Below are positions 22,700 to 34,132 of a stretch of DNA of 64,000 bases, piece after piece. The stretch covers positions 131,541,547 through 131,605,546 of the forward strand of contig CM054116.1 in the NCBI GenBank assembly GCA_028673005.1. The letters are read 5' to 3'. Source of the DNA: Tanypteryx hageni. Taxonomy: Eukaryota; Arthropoda; Insecta; Odonata; Petaluridae. The position numbers and the translations under genes were made by a program. The first letter of the stretch is position 1. Each line of letters begins with the position of its first letter. Under the pieces are notes generated by a model. The model made no database searches and was not told where the DNA came from. It was given only the letters and a program-made list of their open reading frames with translations.

Positions 22700-25600
22700 G
22701 GAGGGAGGTGCGCCCAACCCGCTTGCAGCGTGCGACTTTACTTCCTCGCAACCTTCCCCTTCCCAAGCTGCCTTGTCTAATCCATCCTTGCGAGAAGTTC
22801 CTGTCCACTCGCTCGTAAGCATGGTGCTTATTCGGAAGTTCTTTCGATCCGCTTCGCCCAACTCTATCTTTCTCTCTTCCATCTTAAATCCTCGTTCCAT
22901 TAATAATTATGGACTCCGAAAGTCTTGCTTTTTCTCTCCTCTTTCACGTCTCCTTCCCTTCTTGTGCCTTTCACCTTTCCTCCGTCCCGCCTCGCCTATC
23001 ACCGCTCCTCTTTCTCTTATATTCCCGTCTTTAACTCACCTTCACCTTCCCTCGCCTCTCTATACTCGCTCTTTTACCTATTCTTCTCTCACTTTCCGGT
23101 TCCCCCAAATTACCTGTCATTCTCTCTATTATCCAACTTCACTTCACCCGTTAGCGAGTTCGCTCAGAAGTATCAGCTGTGACATTCATAATATGCATTT
23201 TAATCTTGATAATTTTCAGTTCAATAGCTTGGAAGAGTCTAATACACTAACCTTTTTAAAGATATTTTGTCTATTTAATTTCAAACAAGAATCAAGAAAT
23301 AAGAGGCGAATATGCCACTGACCTGAAATTTGGTGTAATGATAGTTTATTAGGTACAACCAACCAGAAAAATCGAAAATTCCAATATTTTTCATTTTTAT
23401 TGGGGCATTTTCGACCCCAATGTTCCATTTCGATACTCCAAAAGTAAAACATTGCAGAGTTTCATAAATATGCACTTTTAAATTAGTTATAATTCAGATA
23501 AAAACTCGAAACGAAAACACTTCTATAGCTAAAAGAATGAAGTTTCTTATTTTTGAAGGTTAAATTCAAATTATTGCCGAATTAACGAAGAAATGAGTTT
23601 TTAATCGGAAATAGCAGATGCTCAACAATAGAAAACTTCAGCTATCATAGCAACCAGGACAATGCTTTTCAATGAGAATTGGCAATCCGTATTATAATAG
23701 CATCGCTTTAAAGCTTTTTAATAGGGAAATTCTTATTGTCCCACTGATTTCAACCAAAGACGTATGTATACCTATGATGACGTCATAATTTTAAAACGCG
23801 ATATATGTTATTAAATAAAAGAACGTTTACTCCTTTCAATTATGGGGGTTGATGAACTGTAATATAATAATAGCTTTAATTTAGTGCTTCTAAAGAGAAT
23901 CAGTGGTTTGTATTATAATATAATTGATTTAAAACTACGGCGTAAACTTATAACGAAGTCAAAATATAAAAAAATATATTAGAAAATCGTGAAAAAATTA
24001 GTGTCGTGTTGGAGCTGAAATTCTTAAGTTATTTAAAGTTTAGAGCACATACCCAAATAAACATTTGAAAATCTCGATGAATATATTGTTGCGGCCGTTA
24101 AAATATTTTAAATTTTAAACAAATAGATAAATATAAATTCACTTCTAGATTAGCTACAACTTTAAAATTGGCAGAAATGTGTTTTCTTTCCCCCACAGGT
24201 ATTGAGACGGATTAAATAAACTAATGCCTTCTCTGGAGGGATTAACTGAGACCTTGTTTATTTATTTAATCAACTACTTTACCTTTATCCCACACCGTCT
24301 AAAAATAAAATCCTGTGGCCTATAATTAGGCACTAAATTGGTTTTGGCACCTTTGACGCTAAACCCATTAATCTTTTTAATATTTCTGAACAAACGGAAT
24401 CCGCGAGTGATTGCCGGTTTTGGTGTGAGATGGTAACGCGAACTTGTGTTAATATTGGAATCTTCAGAAACCACGTGAAAACGCAGTTCACTGGCATCCT
24501 ATTTCAACTAAATTAATCCTTTGTATACAACATTTCGTCCTCGTATGAGTTAATGATCCCTAAGTCACGAATGTCATTCCAAACTCCTTAATTTCACACG
24601 TCGACAAAGTTACCACCTTGTCTTCGTCTGCCGGAGAAGAATAAAACGAACAGCGGAGGGTTAATGAACATGTCTCGTATGATTGCTTTGATCAGAGGTG
24701 CGCAGCGCTACCTATTTACGTGCGTGTGTGTGTGTGGTCGTGACGTAATCAGAGCAGCGATTCTCCACCCGCCACCTCTAACCCCTATGGCTCACCTACC
24801 CCTCCCTCTTCTTTCTTTCCTCACTTCCCCTCCATCTTCTTTCCTCTTTCGCTAATCTCCTTTTATCATCTTTCATCCAACTCTTCTCCATTGCCGCAAG
24901 TTCGCATCCTCCAAGCGATCTTTGTCCACCTCTCTCTCTCTCTTTCATATGATATAGATTCTATGAAAATCATCTCTCTCTCTCTTTTCTTTACTTTATC
25001 ATATCAAATTAAAGACAGATAAACGTTTATAGAAATGTAACTCGAGAGTAATGACTTACGAGGTTTAAGATGTAATTCCTAAGATATGATTCCATCGAAG
25101 TATCCAGAGAAACAAGCTAGATGTCAGGATATTTTAGAATATTATAACGTAAAAACGTTTTTGAAGGCCATACACATACGTAAAGACTCTCGTAATATAC
25201 AAATTTATGTATGTTCCCAGCTGATTCACCTCTTTCTACGCGCAATTGGTACCTAATAGGTAGTGCTAACGTGATATACGACAACACCAACGCCAGTATA
25301 CACCTTACTAACAGGGCATCTTTTGAAAATGGCCTGACTCGGAGCTAAAGGCAGGCGAGAGGAGAGCTGTCCCAAACAGAGACGCCCTCCAGCCCCTACC
25401 GACGTAAGATGGGGTCGAGTGGAGAGAGAGGTCGAAGGTCAAAGCACTTCTCCTTGCACTCACAAAATTTTCTATAGTATCTACCGTCCTCTATATACCA
25501 TCGACCACCCCACCCCGTTTCCTTGTTCAACGTGTGAAGTAGAATGGGAAGGAGTTGTAATAAAAAATGAAAGAAAACGTGAAGATATGGAAAAGACAAA

Positions 25601-26540
25601 GACGAGTAAAATGTAGCATTAACTCTTGGACATTTTTAAATGGTGTATCATACTCTCATAGTACGTGCGGGGCCTCGGTTTTACCATAATAAAGAAAGAT
25701 AATAAATATAAACTGAAGGGGACTGCGATGAACTGATCATAACGAGCGCGTATATTATTGGAGGTATGACTTAGAAAAAAACGGGAGAAAAGGGAAAGGA
25801 ATGAAGGCGCGTGCCAATATTACGGCCTTTGCACGATGTCACTAAGGCTGAAGGTGTAGATAGACCCTTCTTTAGCCACCGTTGTAATCTCTCTGTCTTC
25901 TCCTTCAGAAGTCGAAATCGAAGGTTTCTGTGGCGCCCTCAGTTTTGCGATCTCTCAAAACAAAAACAAAACAAAACCGAATGCGCTAAGAAAAGGTTAG
26001 GGAGGGAAATTAAAAAAAAATGCTGTTCTTCTATCGTCCGGACACTCCGCTTACCATGAATTTTCTGGAAAATTCACCAATTTTAATGGAAATACTTAAT
26101 CCCCAAAATCAAAGAGAAAAATATAGTTCACAAAAATAATAGATGGACCAAACAAACAAAACATTAGCCCATAAACTCGACTCCCAAACGACTCAAGCAA
26201 AGAAAAAACTAAAAGGTTACCCGTCTTGAAATGATAAGAAAGAAAGCTGTTACAAGGAAATTCAGAGCAACACTGTTACCAGGTAAGGAGAAGTTAACCG
26301 TATTTTTGGGATGAAAATTGGGATATGTTGGAGAATTACATGAAGAAGGGGAAAACAGTCGACAGTGCTACGTACTGCGGCATGCTTAAGAACAATCTGA
26401 CTATTTGCAATCCTGACCAAAGGAAAAGTGTTGATCTCAAAATGGGTTTGTTTACGACAAAGCCCGCCCTCATAGATCCAAGGCAATAATCGACACCATA
26501 AAATATCTGAATTTTGAAGTTTTGCTTGCGGAAATCTGTG
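22700..26540. other. Intergenic DNA, no gene recognised
   Basis: No domain-bearing frame. About 23.5-24.2 kb is a diverged member of the AT-rich repeat family seen at 48-52 kb (listed separately). A TG-rich spot lies near 24722 and short CT runs lie around 24930 and 24975. Confidence 0.55.
23500..24185 (-). repeat. Diverged copy of the 48-52 kb repeat family
   Basis: The segment at 24060-24180 contains GCGGCCGTTAAAATATTTT followed by ACTTCTAGATTAGC and ACAACTTTAAAATT. The same order of words occurs in the inverted half of the 48-52 kb array (GGCCGTTAAAAATTATTT, CTTCTAGAAATGC, TACAACTTTAAAATT). No hairpin unit was found here. Confidence 0.5.
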
Positions 26541-26544
26541 CCCT

Positions 26545-26735
26545 TCATCTATCTATTTATTTATTTATATTTGACTTGCTCATAAACAGTACTTCATGGT
26601 CTTTGATAATAAGAGCAATCACGCTTACATAGACAAACACATACGTCCATGCCCTCGGCAGGATTCGATTCCACGACCCTAGAATTGTGACAAACCACGC
26701 TAAACTATCATCACCCAAGGCAGACAAGACGCTAA
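26545..26735 (-). mobile_element. tRNA-derived SINE
   Basis: On the minus strand an A-box-like TAGTTTAGCGTGG is followed by a degenerate B-box region GGAATCGAATCC. A body of about 90 bases comes next, and the element ends in an AAATA-type tail (complement of TATTTATTTATTTAT at about 26555-26570). This is the layout of an insect tRNA-derived SINE. The B-box is imperfect and a reversed reading is possible, but the tail supports the minus strand. It lies just outside the 3' end of RTE copy 2. Confidence 0.55.
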
Positions 26736-26779
26736 GAATGTAGCTGATACTACATAATCATCATCATCATCATAGGTAG

Positions 26780-26795
26780 CCTGTCCGTAGACAGG
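26780..26795 (-). repeat. RTE copy 2 3'-end UNCG-type hairpin
   Basis: On the minus strand this is CCTGTC-TACG-GACAGG, a 6-bp stem, one pair longer than in copy 1. Confidence 0.65.
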
Positions 26796-26802
26796 TCCGT
26801 GA

Positions 26803-28668
26803 TTATTCTTGGTTAAACCTGGTTCTCCATATATTCCTATTTTCCGCTCTCCTCTTCATATCTTGATAACTCTCTTTCCCTTTCAAATCGTCTATCAGCT
26901 GAAAACTTTTCCTACCTCTGTCTCTTTTCCCATCAAGTTTTCCTTCTAACACATCTTTAATCATACTCTCTCTCCTCAGGTAATGTCCATCCCAGTTAGC
27001 CTTCCCCTTTCTGATAGTCTGTATAATCATTCGCTTCTCTCCTATTCTTCGTAGCACTTCATCGTTTTTCATCCTATCTGTCCATATTATCTTCAACATT
27101 CTCATCCAAGTCCACATTTCAAAGCTTTCCAAGTATTTGATGTCATTTTTCCTTAGCGTCCATGTTTCTGCCCCATACAATGCTATATTCCATACGTAGC
27201 ATTTTATCAACTTCTTGCGGATATCTTCCGTTATATTCCCTGCAAGTATTTGTTTCTTTCTCTTGAAAGCCGCTTTTGCTTTTCCTATTCGAGTTCTGAT
27301 CTCATCCGTACATTTTGCTCCTCGTATTATGATGCTTCCAAGGTATTTATATTCTGAAACTTGTTCTAAAGGCTTTCCCCCAACACTTATGTTCAGATTC
27401 TCTTCTTCATATTCATATTCGAATGACCTTGGATATTTCTGTATTTATTTCCATACCGTATTTTCTACCTGTTATCACTAGTCTATTTATCATTTTTTGT
27501 AGCTCCTCTTCCGTTCTTGCTAGAAGTACTTGGTCATCTGCGTCTTTTACTGTTCTTATAATCCTTCCTCCAATTTTGAAATCTCCTGTGCCTTCTAAAG
27601 CTTCCTGCATTGGACTTTCTCCATATATATTTAATAGGGTTGGCGATAGGCAGCAGCCTTGTCTTACTCCTCTACCGATATTTATTTCGCAGGTGTCCAC
27701 ATTCTCAAACCTGACCTTTACAACTTGATTCTCATATAGATTCCTAATCAGTCTCCTGTATTTCCAGTCTACACCTATATCCTTTAATATCTTCATCAAC
27801 TTTACCCAATTTACTCTATCAAAGGCCTTCTGCCAGTCTACAAAACATGCTCAGATATCTTGGCTGTACTCTATTGCCCTTTCTGATATTATTCTAACTA
27901 CTCCTATAGCATCTCTAGTTCCTCGTCCTTTTCTGAAACCGAATTGATCTTCCCCTATTATTTCTTCAGCCTTTTTCTCCAGTCTATTTTCAAGAATCCT
28001 CGTGATGATCTTCGATGTGTGTGACAGAAGGCTTATCGTTCTGTAATCTTTACACTGCATTGCCTTTGACTTCTTCTTTAGGGGGATCATTGTTACTTCT
28101 AGGAAATCCCGAGGCACTCTCCCGTGTCGTAAATCTTATTAATTAATTTCGTGATCGCTTTTACTCCTTCTGATCCTATGACTTTAAATATCTCAGCCGG
28201 TAGTCCATCGCTGCCCGTGGCTTTCACCTTCTTTAGTTTCACTATCGCCTTTTCTACTTCGCTCACAATAATACTTGGTCCTAAGCTGTCTTCTTCAATG
28301 TTTTCCTCATTTTCCAGTTCTATTTTTGCCGCTCCTGCCTGTTTGCTGTATAATTCCTCAATGTATGCTTCCCATACCAGTGCTACATCCTTTGTTTCTG
28401 AGACTATCTTCTCATCCGTATTCATATTTTCCATACCATAAATTCCATTAGATTTCTTATCTTCTAACTCGAGTACTCTAGCGTACATCATATCGTATCG
28501 TCCTAACTTCTCCATTTGTATTATTTCATCACATTTTCCTTTTACCCAATTTTCGCTAGCTTTATCTGTTACCCTTCTCAACTGATTGTTTATACGCCAA
28601 TAGTTGGCTCTACCTTCTTCACTGTTAACGTTTTTCCATTTTCGTCTCTCATTTATTTTCTCCAGCAT
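26803..28668 (-). pseudogene. RTE reverse transcriptase of copy 2 (broken)
   Basis: Four successive open frames on the minus strand (28668-28099, 28117-27851, 27799-27413, 27210-26803) encode the pre-RT linker, RT motifs 0-2, RT motifs A-C with DADD, and the C-terminal RTE domain. The order and content match copy 1. The breaks between frames 1/2 and 2/3 are the same lesions as in copy 1. The break near 27.41 kb is private to this copy. Confidence 0.8.
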
Positions 28669-29010
28669 TTCCTTCGTGATCCATGGTTATCGTATTTTCT
28701 TCTCTTGTTTTTCAATCTCTTTATCCAAGGTATCCTTGATACTGGTTTTAATTTCATCCTATTCTATATCAACGGTCTTCGGATTTGTTTTTCAACTTTC
28801 TTAGGTTATCTTCTAGCTTCATGCTGACTACGTCCTGCCTTTCTTTCAGTTTTTCTAGGTCCCAGGTCTGTCTTTCTCTTCTCGTTTTTCTTATTTGTTT
28901 GAGCTTTCTACTCTCGTCAAGTATTAGAAGGCTGTGATCTGAATCAATGTCTGCTCCTTGCAATGCCTTGGCGTTCTTTATGCTGTTCCTGAATCTTTAT
29001 TTTACAAGGA

Positions 29011-30450
29011 TATAATATGTGACATAATATGTGACTGTATTCAACTCGAGCTCTTTTAGGGCTTAGGTGGAATCATCACGCTAGCGTATGTGCTGATAGC
29101 GACAAACAGGGGGCCGTGCGACATCGGAAAAATCCTACTTGCGCAGGATTCGTCCCCGCTGCCTTCTAGGGCAGCAGGCGAGTAGCAGGCAGCATCCTAA
29201 CCACCTAATATTTAGAGACGATCATAAATGTCATCATGTCTCTCTGAATGCTGGTGGCATTTCAGTGACGGCCACATACCCAAAAAGAGAAAAACATAAA
29301 ATTAAATTGCGTAGTACTGGTCGAAAGATCCTCGAATGAAAGAAAATTTGTCCATTGACTTCCTTTCTGTACATTTTTAATGTTGTCAAATCTCAAGTTA
29401 GTCAAGCGAAAACGAAAGCGCTTACTTCATTAAATGCTAATTAATTAGCTTATTTTTAACTCTATAAATATAGCTTTAAAAAGAAGTTATTAAACAGTTT
29501 AGATTTTTATTATCTACCTTGATTATATGGTAATAAATCCATCATAACTTCTATCTAGAATTTTGTTTTAAAGTAAAAAAACTGAAAATCGTGTCCGAGT
29601 TACTATACAATAGCAACAGAATTTGAGGTTAGGAAATATTTTAACATTGTACTCTTCCAATAGAATTCTTCGATTAAGTTTTCCTTCACTGATATAATTA
29701 TTTTCATAAAAATAAGTGTGAGCAAAAATGTATGGCTAAACGTAGCGACATAAGCTGATGTAAACTTATCAGAATCTGTCACATGTAGGTATACCAACTG
29801 AATAACCTTGGAATCGAAATCCCCATTGTTTTACAGTATTATCCTGTACGTCCTCACCTGATAGTCCGAACACGAAATGCGCTAGGAAATAGCTGTTAAA
29901 TAGTTATAGGTTATAAATTTATTTAAACACATGCAAATTCGGATTTTGAGTCATTTGAATGGGTGTTGTTACACATCATGTGTGGTCTTTGCCCTGATTT
30001 ACGATTGAATGTATTTTTTATTATTCAAAGAATAACTGAATAAACTCCCCAAAAATCTCCTAAAATCGACAAAAATATCCTGAAATTTATTAATGCTGTA
30101 ATGGTACTTTTTCAGACAATTGTCATCATTTTTAAATCGATCAAATCTTTCTTCCAAATTTGAGCAATTCAGCAGGTTTCAGAGCATTATATGAAAGCTC
30201 GGTTCACCGACTGTATCGAATAACATCTGGAAACGCATTTCACATCAAACGGTTTGGAAACAGAGGATTTACTTGCATCATTTAATTCCTTATAAGGGTA
30301 AAGGAATCTTTATTGACCTATTTCGGAGTAATTATTTGCCAATTCCTGACTATTCCTGAAATCATACAATTGATAGCGAAGAAAATTTCTAAGGATACAT
30401 CTATTAATAGGAATAGATGGAATGACCACCTGAATTCAGAAACGAGAGAA
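29011..30450. other. Intergenic DNA, no gene recognised
   Basis: No recognisable domain. Mildly GC-rich around 29.1-29.2 kb, otherwise AT-rich. Confidence 0.55.
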
Positions 30451-30454
30451 TTAA

Positions 30455-30567
30455 TCTGCTACGATAGTTCAGTGGTAGAATATCCGCCGGGCAAGTGGAA
30501 AACCCGGGTTCGATTCCCAGCCATATAAGATTTTTTCTCGTTTCAAAATTATTCCCTAATTGGAATA
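30455..30567 (+). mobile_element. tRNA-derived SINE head and body
   Basis: The head closely resembles a Gly/Ala-type tRNA. The D arm is GTTCAGTGGTAGAAT. The anticodon-like stem is TCCGC/GTGGA around a 7-base loop with G instead of T at position 33. The T arm is CCGGGTTCGATTCCCAG, with an exact B-box. The 3' half of the acceptor stem does not pair. A body containing TTTTTTCTCGTTTCAAAA follows, and the same body occurs in the fold-back element at 42.5 kb. The next mobile element starts immediately after. Confidence 0.7.
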
Positions 30568-31019
30568 CAGTGCAACCTCTGTAATCCGAACTAATTAATG
30601 CAAGGGCGTGCTCGGATTACTGGATTCATGTAAAATAACGAAGGAAAAATTTATTATGCATTAAATTTCTGTAAATAAAACTCCAATTAATGTACTTATA
30701 GATCACTAAAATGACTGGGAGAGATCCGCATTGACGGACGGGAAAATTATACTCTACAGTAAGAATAAGCGATATCGGTACGGCCGGCCGTGCCGATATC
30801 GCTCATTCCTTTCAAAACTGTTTCAAAGGTTCGTCTATTCAGCAGTAAGAGGCGTTAATAGTGGACATCTGTGCCCGACTTCGTTACAAAATAAAAGCTT
30901 CAAATTTCACTTTCCGACGCTCGCTTCGCTTAACTGACACTTTACACCTGATGTTGAGAAACAGTTCGGATTACTGGGAGTTCGGATTACCGTGGGTTCG
31001 GATTATAGAGGTTGCACTG
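30568..31019. mobile_element. pogo/Tigger-like MITE
   Basis: The ends are CAGTGCAACCTC...AATCCGAAC on the left and GTTCGGATTA...GAGGTTGCACTG on the right. This is the CAGT...ACTG inverted terminus typical of the pogo/Tigger group of Tc1/mariner transposons. The internal sequence (452 bp in total) has no transposase. Extra GTTCGGATTAC repeats occur just inside the right end. The left flank is TA, the expected target, but the right flank is GA, so the duplication is decayed. A perfect-looking hairpin sits near the middle. Confidence 0.75.
30763..30808. repeat. Central hairpin of the pogo-like MITE
   Basis: Two 23-base arms meet at GGCC/GGCC with no loop. The only two mismatches are G-U compatible. 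The arm core is GCGATATCGG. It is much GC-richer than the surrounding element. Confidence 0.8.
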
Positions 31020-31265
31020 GACACAAAAAATCTCGAGCTAATATTTGTAAAATGTTTCGGTAAAAATAAAACGATTTGTTAAAAACGGCGAATGGCGTGG
31101 ATTATTCTCTAAAAAGTCGCTCCACCTCTCGTTGCGTCGTTCCACGCGTATCGCCAATTCAATCCGCTAGCATATCATTCCCCATATCTCGCCCTTCACA
31201 TTACGGCGCGTTTCTTCGTCGAAGGAGAAATTTGAGATACGCTCTCTCGTTTCATAGCCGGTGTA
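31020..31265. other. Short spacer, nothing recognised
   Basis: No gene or repeat recognised between the MITE and the CT-rich stretch. Confidence 0.5.
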
Positions 31266-32080
31266 ACTTGGGAGTCTCTCCTCTTCCCGCTCTCTCCTTA
31301 ATTCCTCCTCCTCCACGCGACCCTTCCTTTTCTCCACTCCGACGCCTCCCTCCGCCCCCGCGCTCCTTATTTCTCGCCTCCCTCCCCTCCTGCCCCTCAC
31401 GTCCCCTCCTACCCTCGCGACCCATCCCCAACCCACGCCTCACCAAGCTGCACTTCTCTAACCTCCTCGCGCACCCTCCACAACCTCTACTCTCGACCTT
31501 CGCCCTATGTTCTCATCCATTCCCCCTCTCCCCTTGCAAGGGTCTCCCATCCAGGCCTCTTCGCCGCAGTCTTTCTTTCCGCCTCCTCTCCTCCAATTCC
31601 CTCCCCCTTCCCCCCCCCCCCTCTTTCCTCCCTCCCCCCTTCCTCCCACACCGCTCCTATAAAGGAGACACTCCTCTGCGCTGACAATTTGCCTGATGGC
31701 TTCCATTTCCCCAAATCTCTTCTCCCTGCCTGCTTCTCCCTTTCACTCACTACTGCCCTCTCTCTCTCTTTAACTATCCCAACCATCTCAATATACCCCT
31801 CCCTCTTCTCCCTTCTCCTTTTCCTCTCCTTCCCCTTGCTCTCCCTTTCTCTCTCTCTCCCTTCGACCTTTTCCTCTCATTCCAACTCCTCCTGTCTTCA
31901 GATCCGAGGTTGTCCTTAGGATCCCATCGATCGGATGGCAGCAACCCCTTTTCAACCCTCGCTCCCTTTATTTCTCTCCCTCCTTCACTCCCTCCTTCTC
32001 TCACTCCTCTCTTGCTTATTTTCTCCCTCCCTCCTCTCTCCTTGCTCCCCCTAGACCTCCTGTCTTGCGCTCCTGTACTC
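31266..32080. repeat. CT-rich domain
   Basis: Pyrimidine-rich on the plus strand, including a run of about 13 C near 31609-31622. Ser/Pro-rich frames within it are artefacts. It includes less pure stretches, for example around 31680-31740 and 31900-31950. Confidence 0.8.
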
Positions 32081-32167
32081 CAATGCGGTTAGATCTGCGA
32101 AACTTCCACTGTAATCTAATACTGTTCTGGACACACCCGGGCCTTTCAGTAAACCTTTCAAACTAAT

Positions 32168-32355
32168 CAACCAATCAGAGGGCGGGATTTTTCAGAGATC
32201 GATTACGGCCGAGTGTTTCCAGTAGGGCGACTTTAAAACAAAAGACCTATTTTCCATTCTATAATTTAATCGGATACGGTGGGTCATATATATTTTGTCG
32301 ACATATCGTTTTACCACCGCTCAGGCGTATATATAAAACCGAGCCGTATTCACAG
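32168..32355 (+). promoter_or_regulatory. Possible core promoter (CCAAT, GC box, TATA)
   Basis: AACCAATCAG (CCAAT box) at about 32170 is followed by AGGGCGGGAT, then by TATATATAAAA at 32328-32338, with ATTCACAG about 20-25 bases downstream as a possible initiator. The order is promoter-like, but the TATA to initiator distance is slightly short. No open frame or recognisable gene follows within several kb on plus, so this may be coincidental. Confidence 0.25.
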
Positions 32356-32359
32356 CAAC

Positions 32360-33260
32360 AGAAGAGATAAAACGTTTTTCCTGATTTATGTTCAAAAGCC
32401 GGATTTTTGTGCATTTTTATAGTTTCTTATTGGCAGATCTACTAACGTCTAAACCAGTTAATATATAATACTCCCTTGGATAAAATATTGATTCCAAAAG
32501 GCATCGTTAAAATTTGATAGCAGAAAAGTACATGTAGACGGCTTAAGGTTCATAGAACTTTCAATGGCCCTCTTTTTCATCACCTCAAGCAATTGTAGAG
32601 GTTTATTGTTCTTTATAGATTAGAGGCATTACTGAATGACTGAAATTATCCCATGAAATCACTGTAGAGATTGATTTTACGAAATAAAAGTCACAAATGT
32701 ATAGTAAAACCATCATGCCGTAGAAGACGTTTTAATTTATATAGCAAGCGATGACTAATTGCAACACATAAGTAAAATATTTTAAATATAATTTGACCAA
32801 ATTGATGCTACGGCGTAATGCAATTTGAATTTTCAAAATTTCCAATGAAAAAATTACTAAATCGAACATTTTCATATACTTATCAAAAGAATAATGCAAT
32901 TACTTACTTAAAATTGTTATTTTTCGAATGGCTGGAGAAGACTAAAGTTGAACAAAATTATATGTATTTAGCCTGACGTAAACGACATTAAATATCAACA
33001 AATTGCTAGAGATATTTGATCACATAAGGTAAGAGGCACAAGGAACAACACGTGAAGTAAATTATTGTGTACCAGATTAATTATGATTTTGAGAGAAAAA
33101 TAACAGAGTACATATCATAGAGAAGGTAAGTTTACACCTAACTCCACCCGAGGCGTGATGTGCAATTTTATTTTTTGTCGCAATCAAGTAATGTGTAACG
33201 TGGAACTCTGACCATTCCGTCCCTTCATCCATTAAAAAGCCAATTAAAGTAAAATCTCTT
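32360..33260. other. AT-rich intergenic DNA, nothing recognised
   Basis: Short frames only and no repeat or gene identified. Confidence 0.6.
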
Positions 33261-33262
33261 TA

Positions 33263-33481
33263 TGATCTACATTTACATCTACATGTTACCCTGCAATTCA
33301 CCAAGTTGGTGGGTGGCAGGGGGTGCAATGCACCAAATCCTACCTAAAGATTGTCTAACGCAGTTCGAAATTTCCTATTGTGATCTCGTATTGTCCTCGG
33401 AAAGAACGAGCCTAGATAATGCTCCGTCCTACAATCGATCTCACGTATTTTATCGTCTCGATCATTTCTACCTATATACGT
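33263..33481 (-). mobile_element. CR1 3'-end fragment, antisense (young subfamily)
   Basis: The reverse complement closely matches the last 60 or so codons and the 3' UTR of the intact CR1 at 61.2-61.42 kb. It covers RNDRDDKIREIDCRTE, the frame end, the GGTGCATTGCACC and CACCAACTTGGTG hairpins, and terminal TAGATG-type repeats. It is 5'-truncated at about 33481. It lies in opposite orientation to the CR1 copy 650 bases downstream. Confidence 0.9.
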
Positions 33482-34132
33482 GATGATGATCTCACGTATG
33501 CTTTGATCACATTAATGTCATCATTATCTAAATGTCCGCATACAACTCTGTGATTATGGGCTAAACTACGCTTTTGACAGTATTTTCTTTCTGGAACATT
33601 CCTTTTATTACATTCTCTCTTCTATTTCTCTGTAAGTTGAATCCTTTTCCTGACACTTATTATTTTATTTTCCTTCAATCATGACTTTAGATATATGTTC
33701 TCTTTTCGTGAAATTTTTTATCTAGTTACCATCCTTATTTCATATCAGTTTTACCCTTCTTTTCTTTTTCAATCTTCTTGAGGCTCTCCCGTTTTTTCCT
33801 TTGTTGCCTATTTCATTCAGGTATATGCCTCATAAAATCCATACCCCGCCGAGCGACGGTGCAACGATAGAACTCTTCTGCTTAAAATGGCGGAAAGGTT
33901 TCTCGTATTACAATGCGTATCGTCGTCATATGAAAAATATAACTTTCATGAATTTCCTGATTAAGTATTGTTTCATTGATGGAAGTAAACAGTCGTGAAT
34001 TTGCTATTATTTCGTGGTAAGCAAGGTGGGTTGTCCTGCGGGGACGAGCAAATATAATGAAACCAAGTCACACTTTCGAAGGCAATGAAGAAAGATAACA
34101 TGGAATCTTGGCCGTCTAAGCCATTCCAACAC
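33482..34132. other. Spacer between two CR1 fragments, nothing recognised
   Basis: AT-rich, with no gene or repeat identified. Confidence 0.5.

Larger units (their letters stand above)
26757..29010 (-). mobile_element. RTE-type LINE, 5'-truncated (copy 2)
   Basis: A near-identical inverted copy of 13826-16068, ending in the same (ATG)n tail (seen as TCATCATCA on plus) and the same UACG hairpin. The C-terminal 135 codons (27210-26803) are identical in protein to copy 1. It shares with copy 1 the one-base deletion after GECLGIS, the TGA before RT motif A and the DADD substitution for YADD. It has private changes: a small replacement with frameshift near 27.41 kb and several amino-acid differences in the N-terminal region (for example ISERR to INERR, NELRR to NQLRR). 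The 5' end stops within the endonuclease region. I could not define a target duplication. Confidence 0.85.

Noticed and set aside
30455..30530. Possible functional tRNA gene (Gly/Ala-like)
   Set aside because: The acceptor stem does not pair, position 33 is G instead of T, and a SINE body follows. Read as a tRNA-derived SINE.
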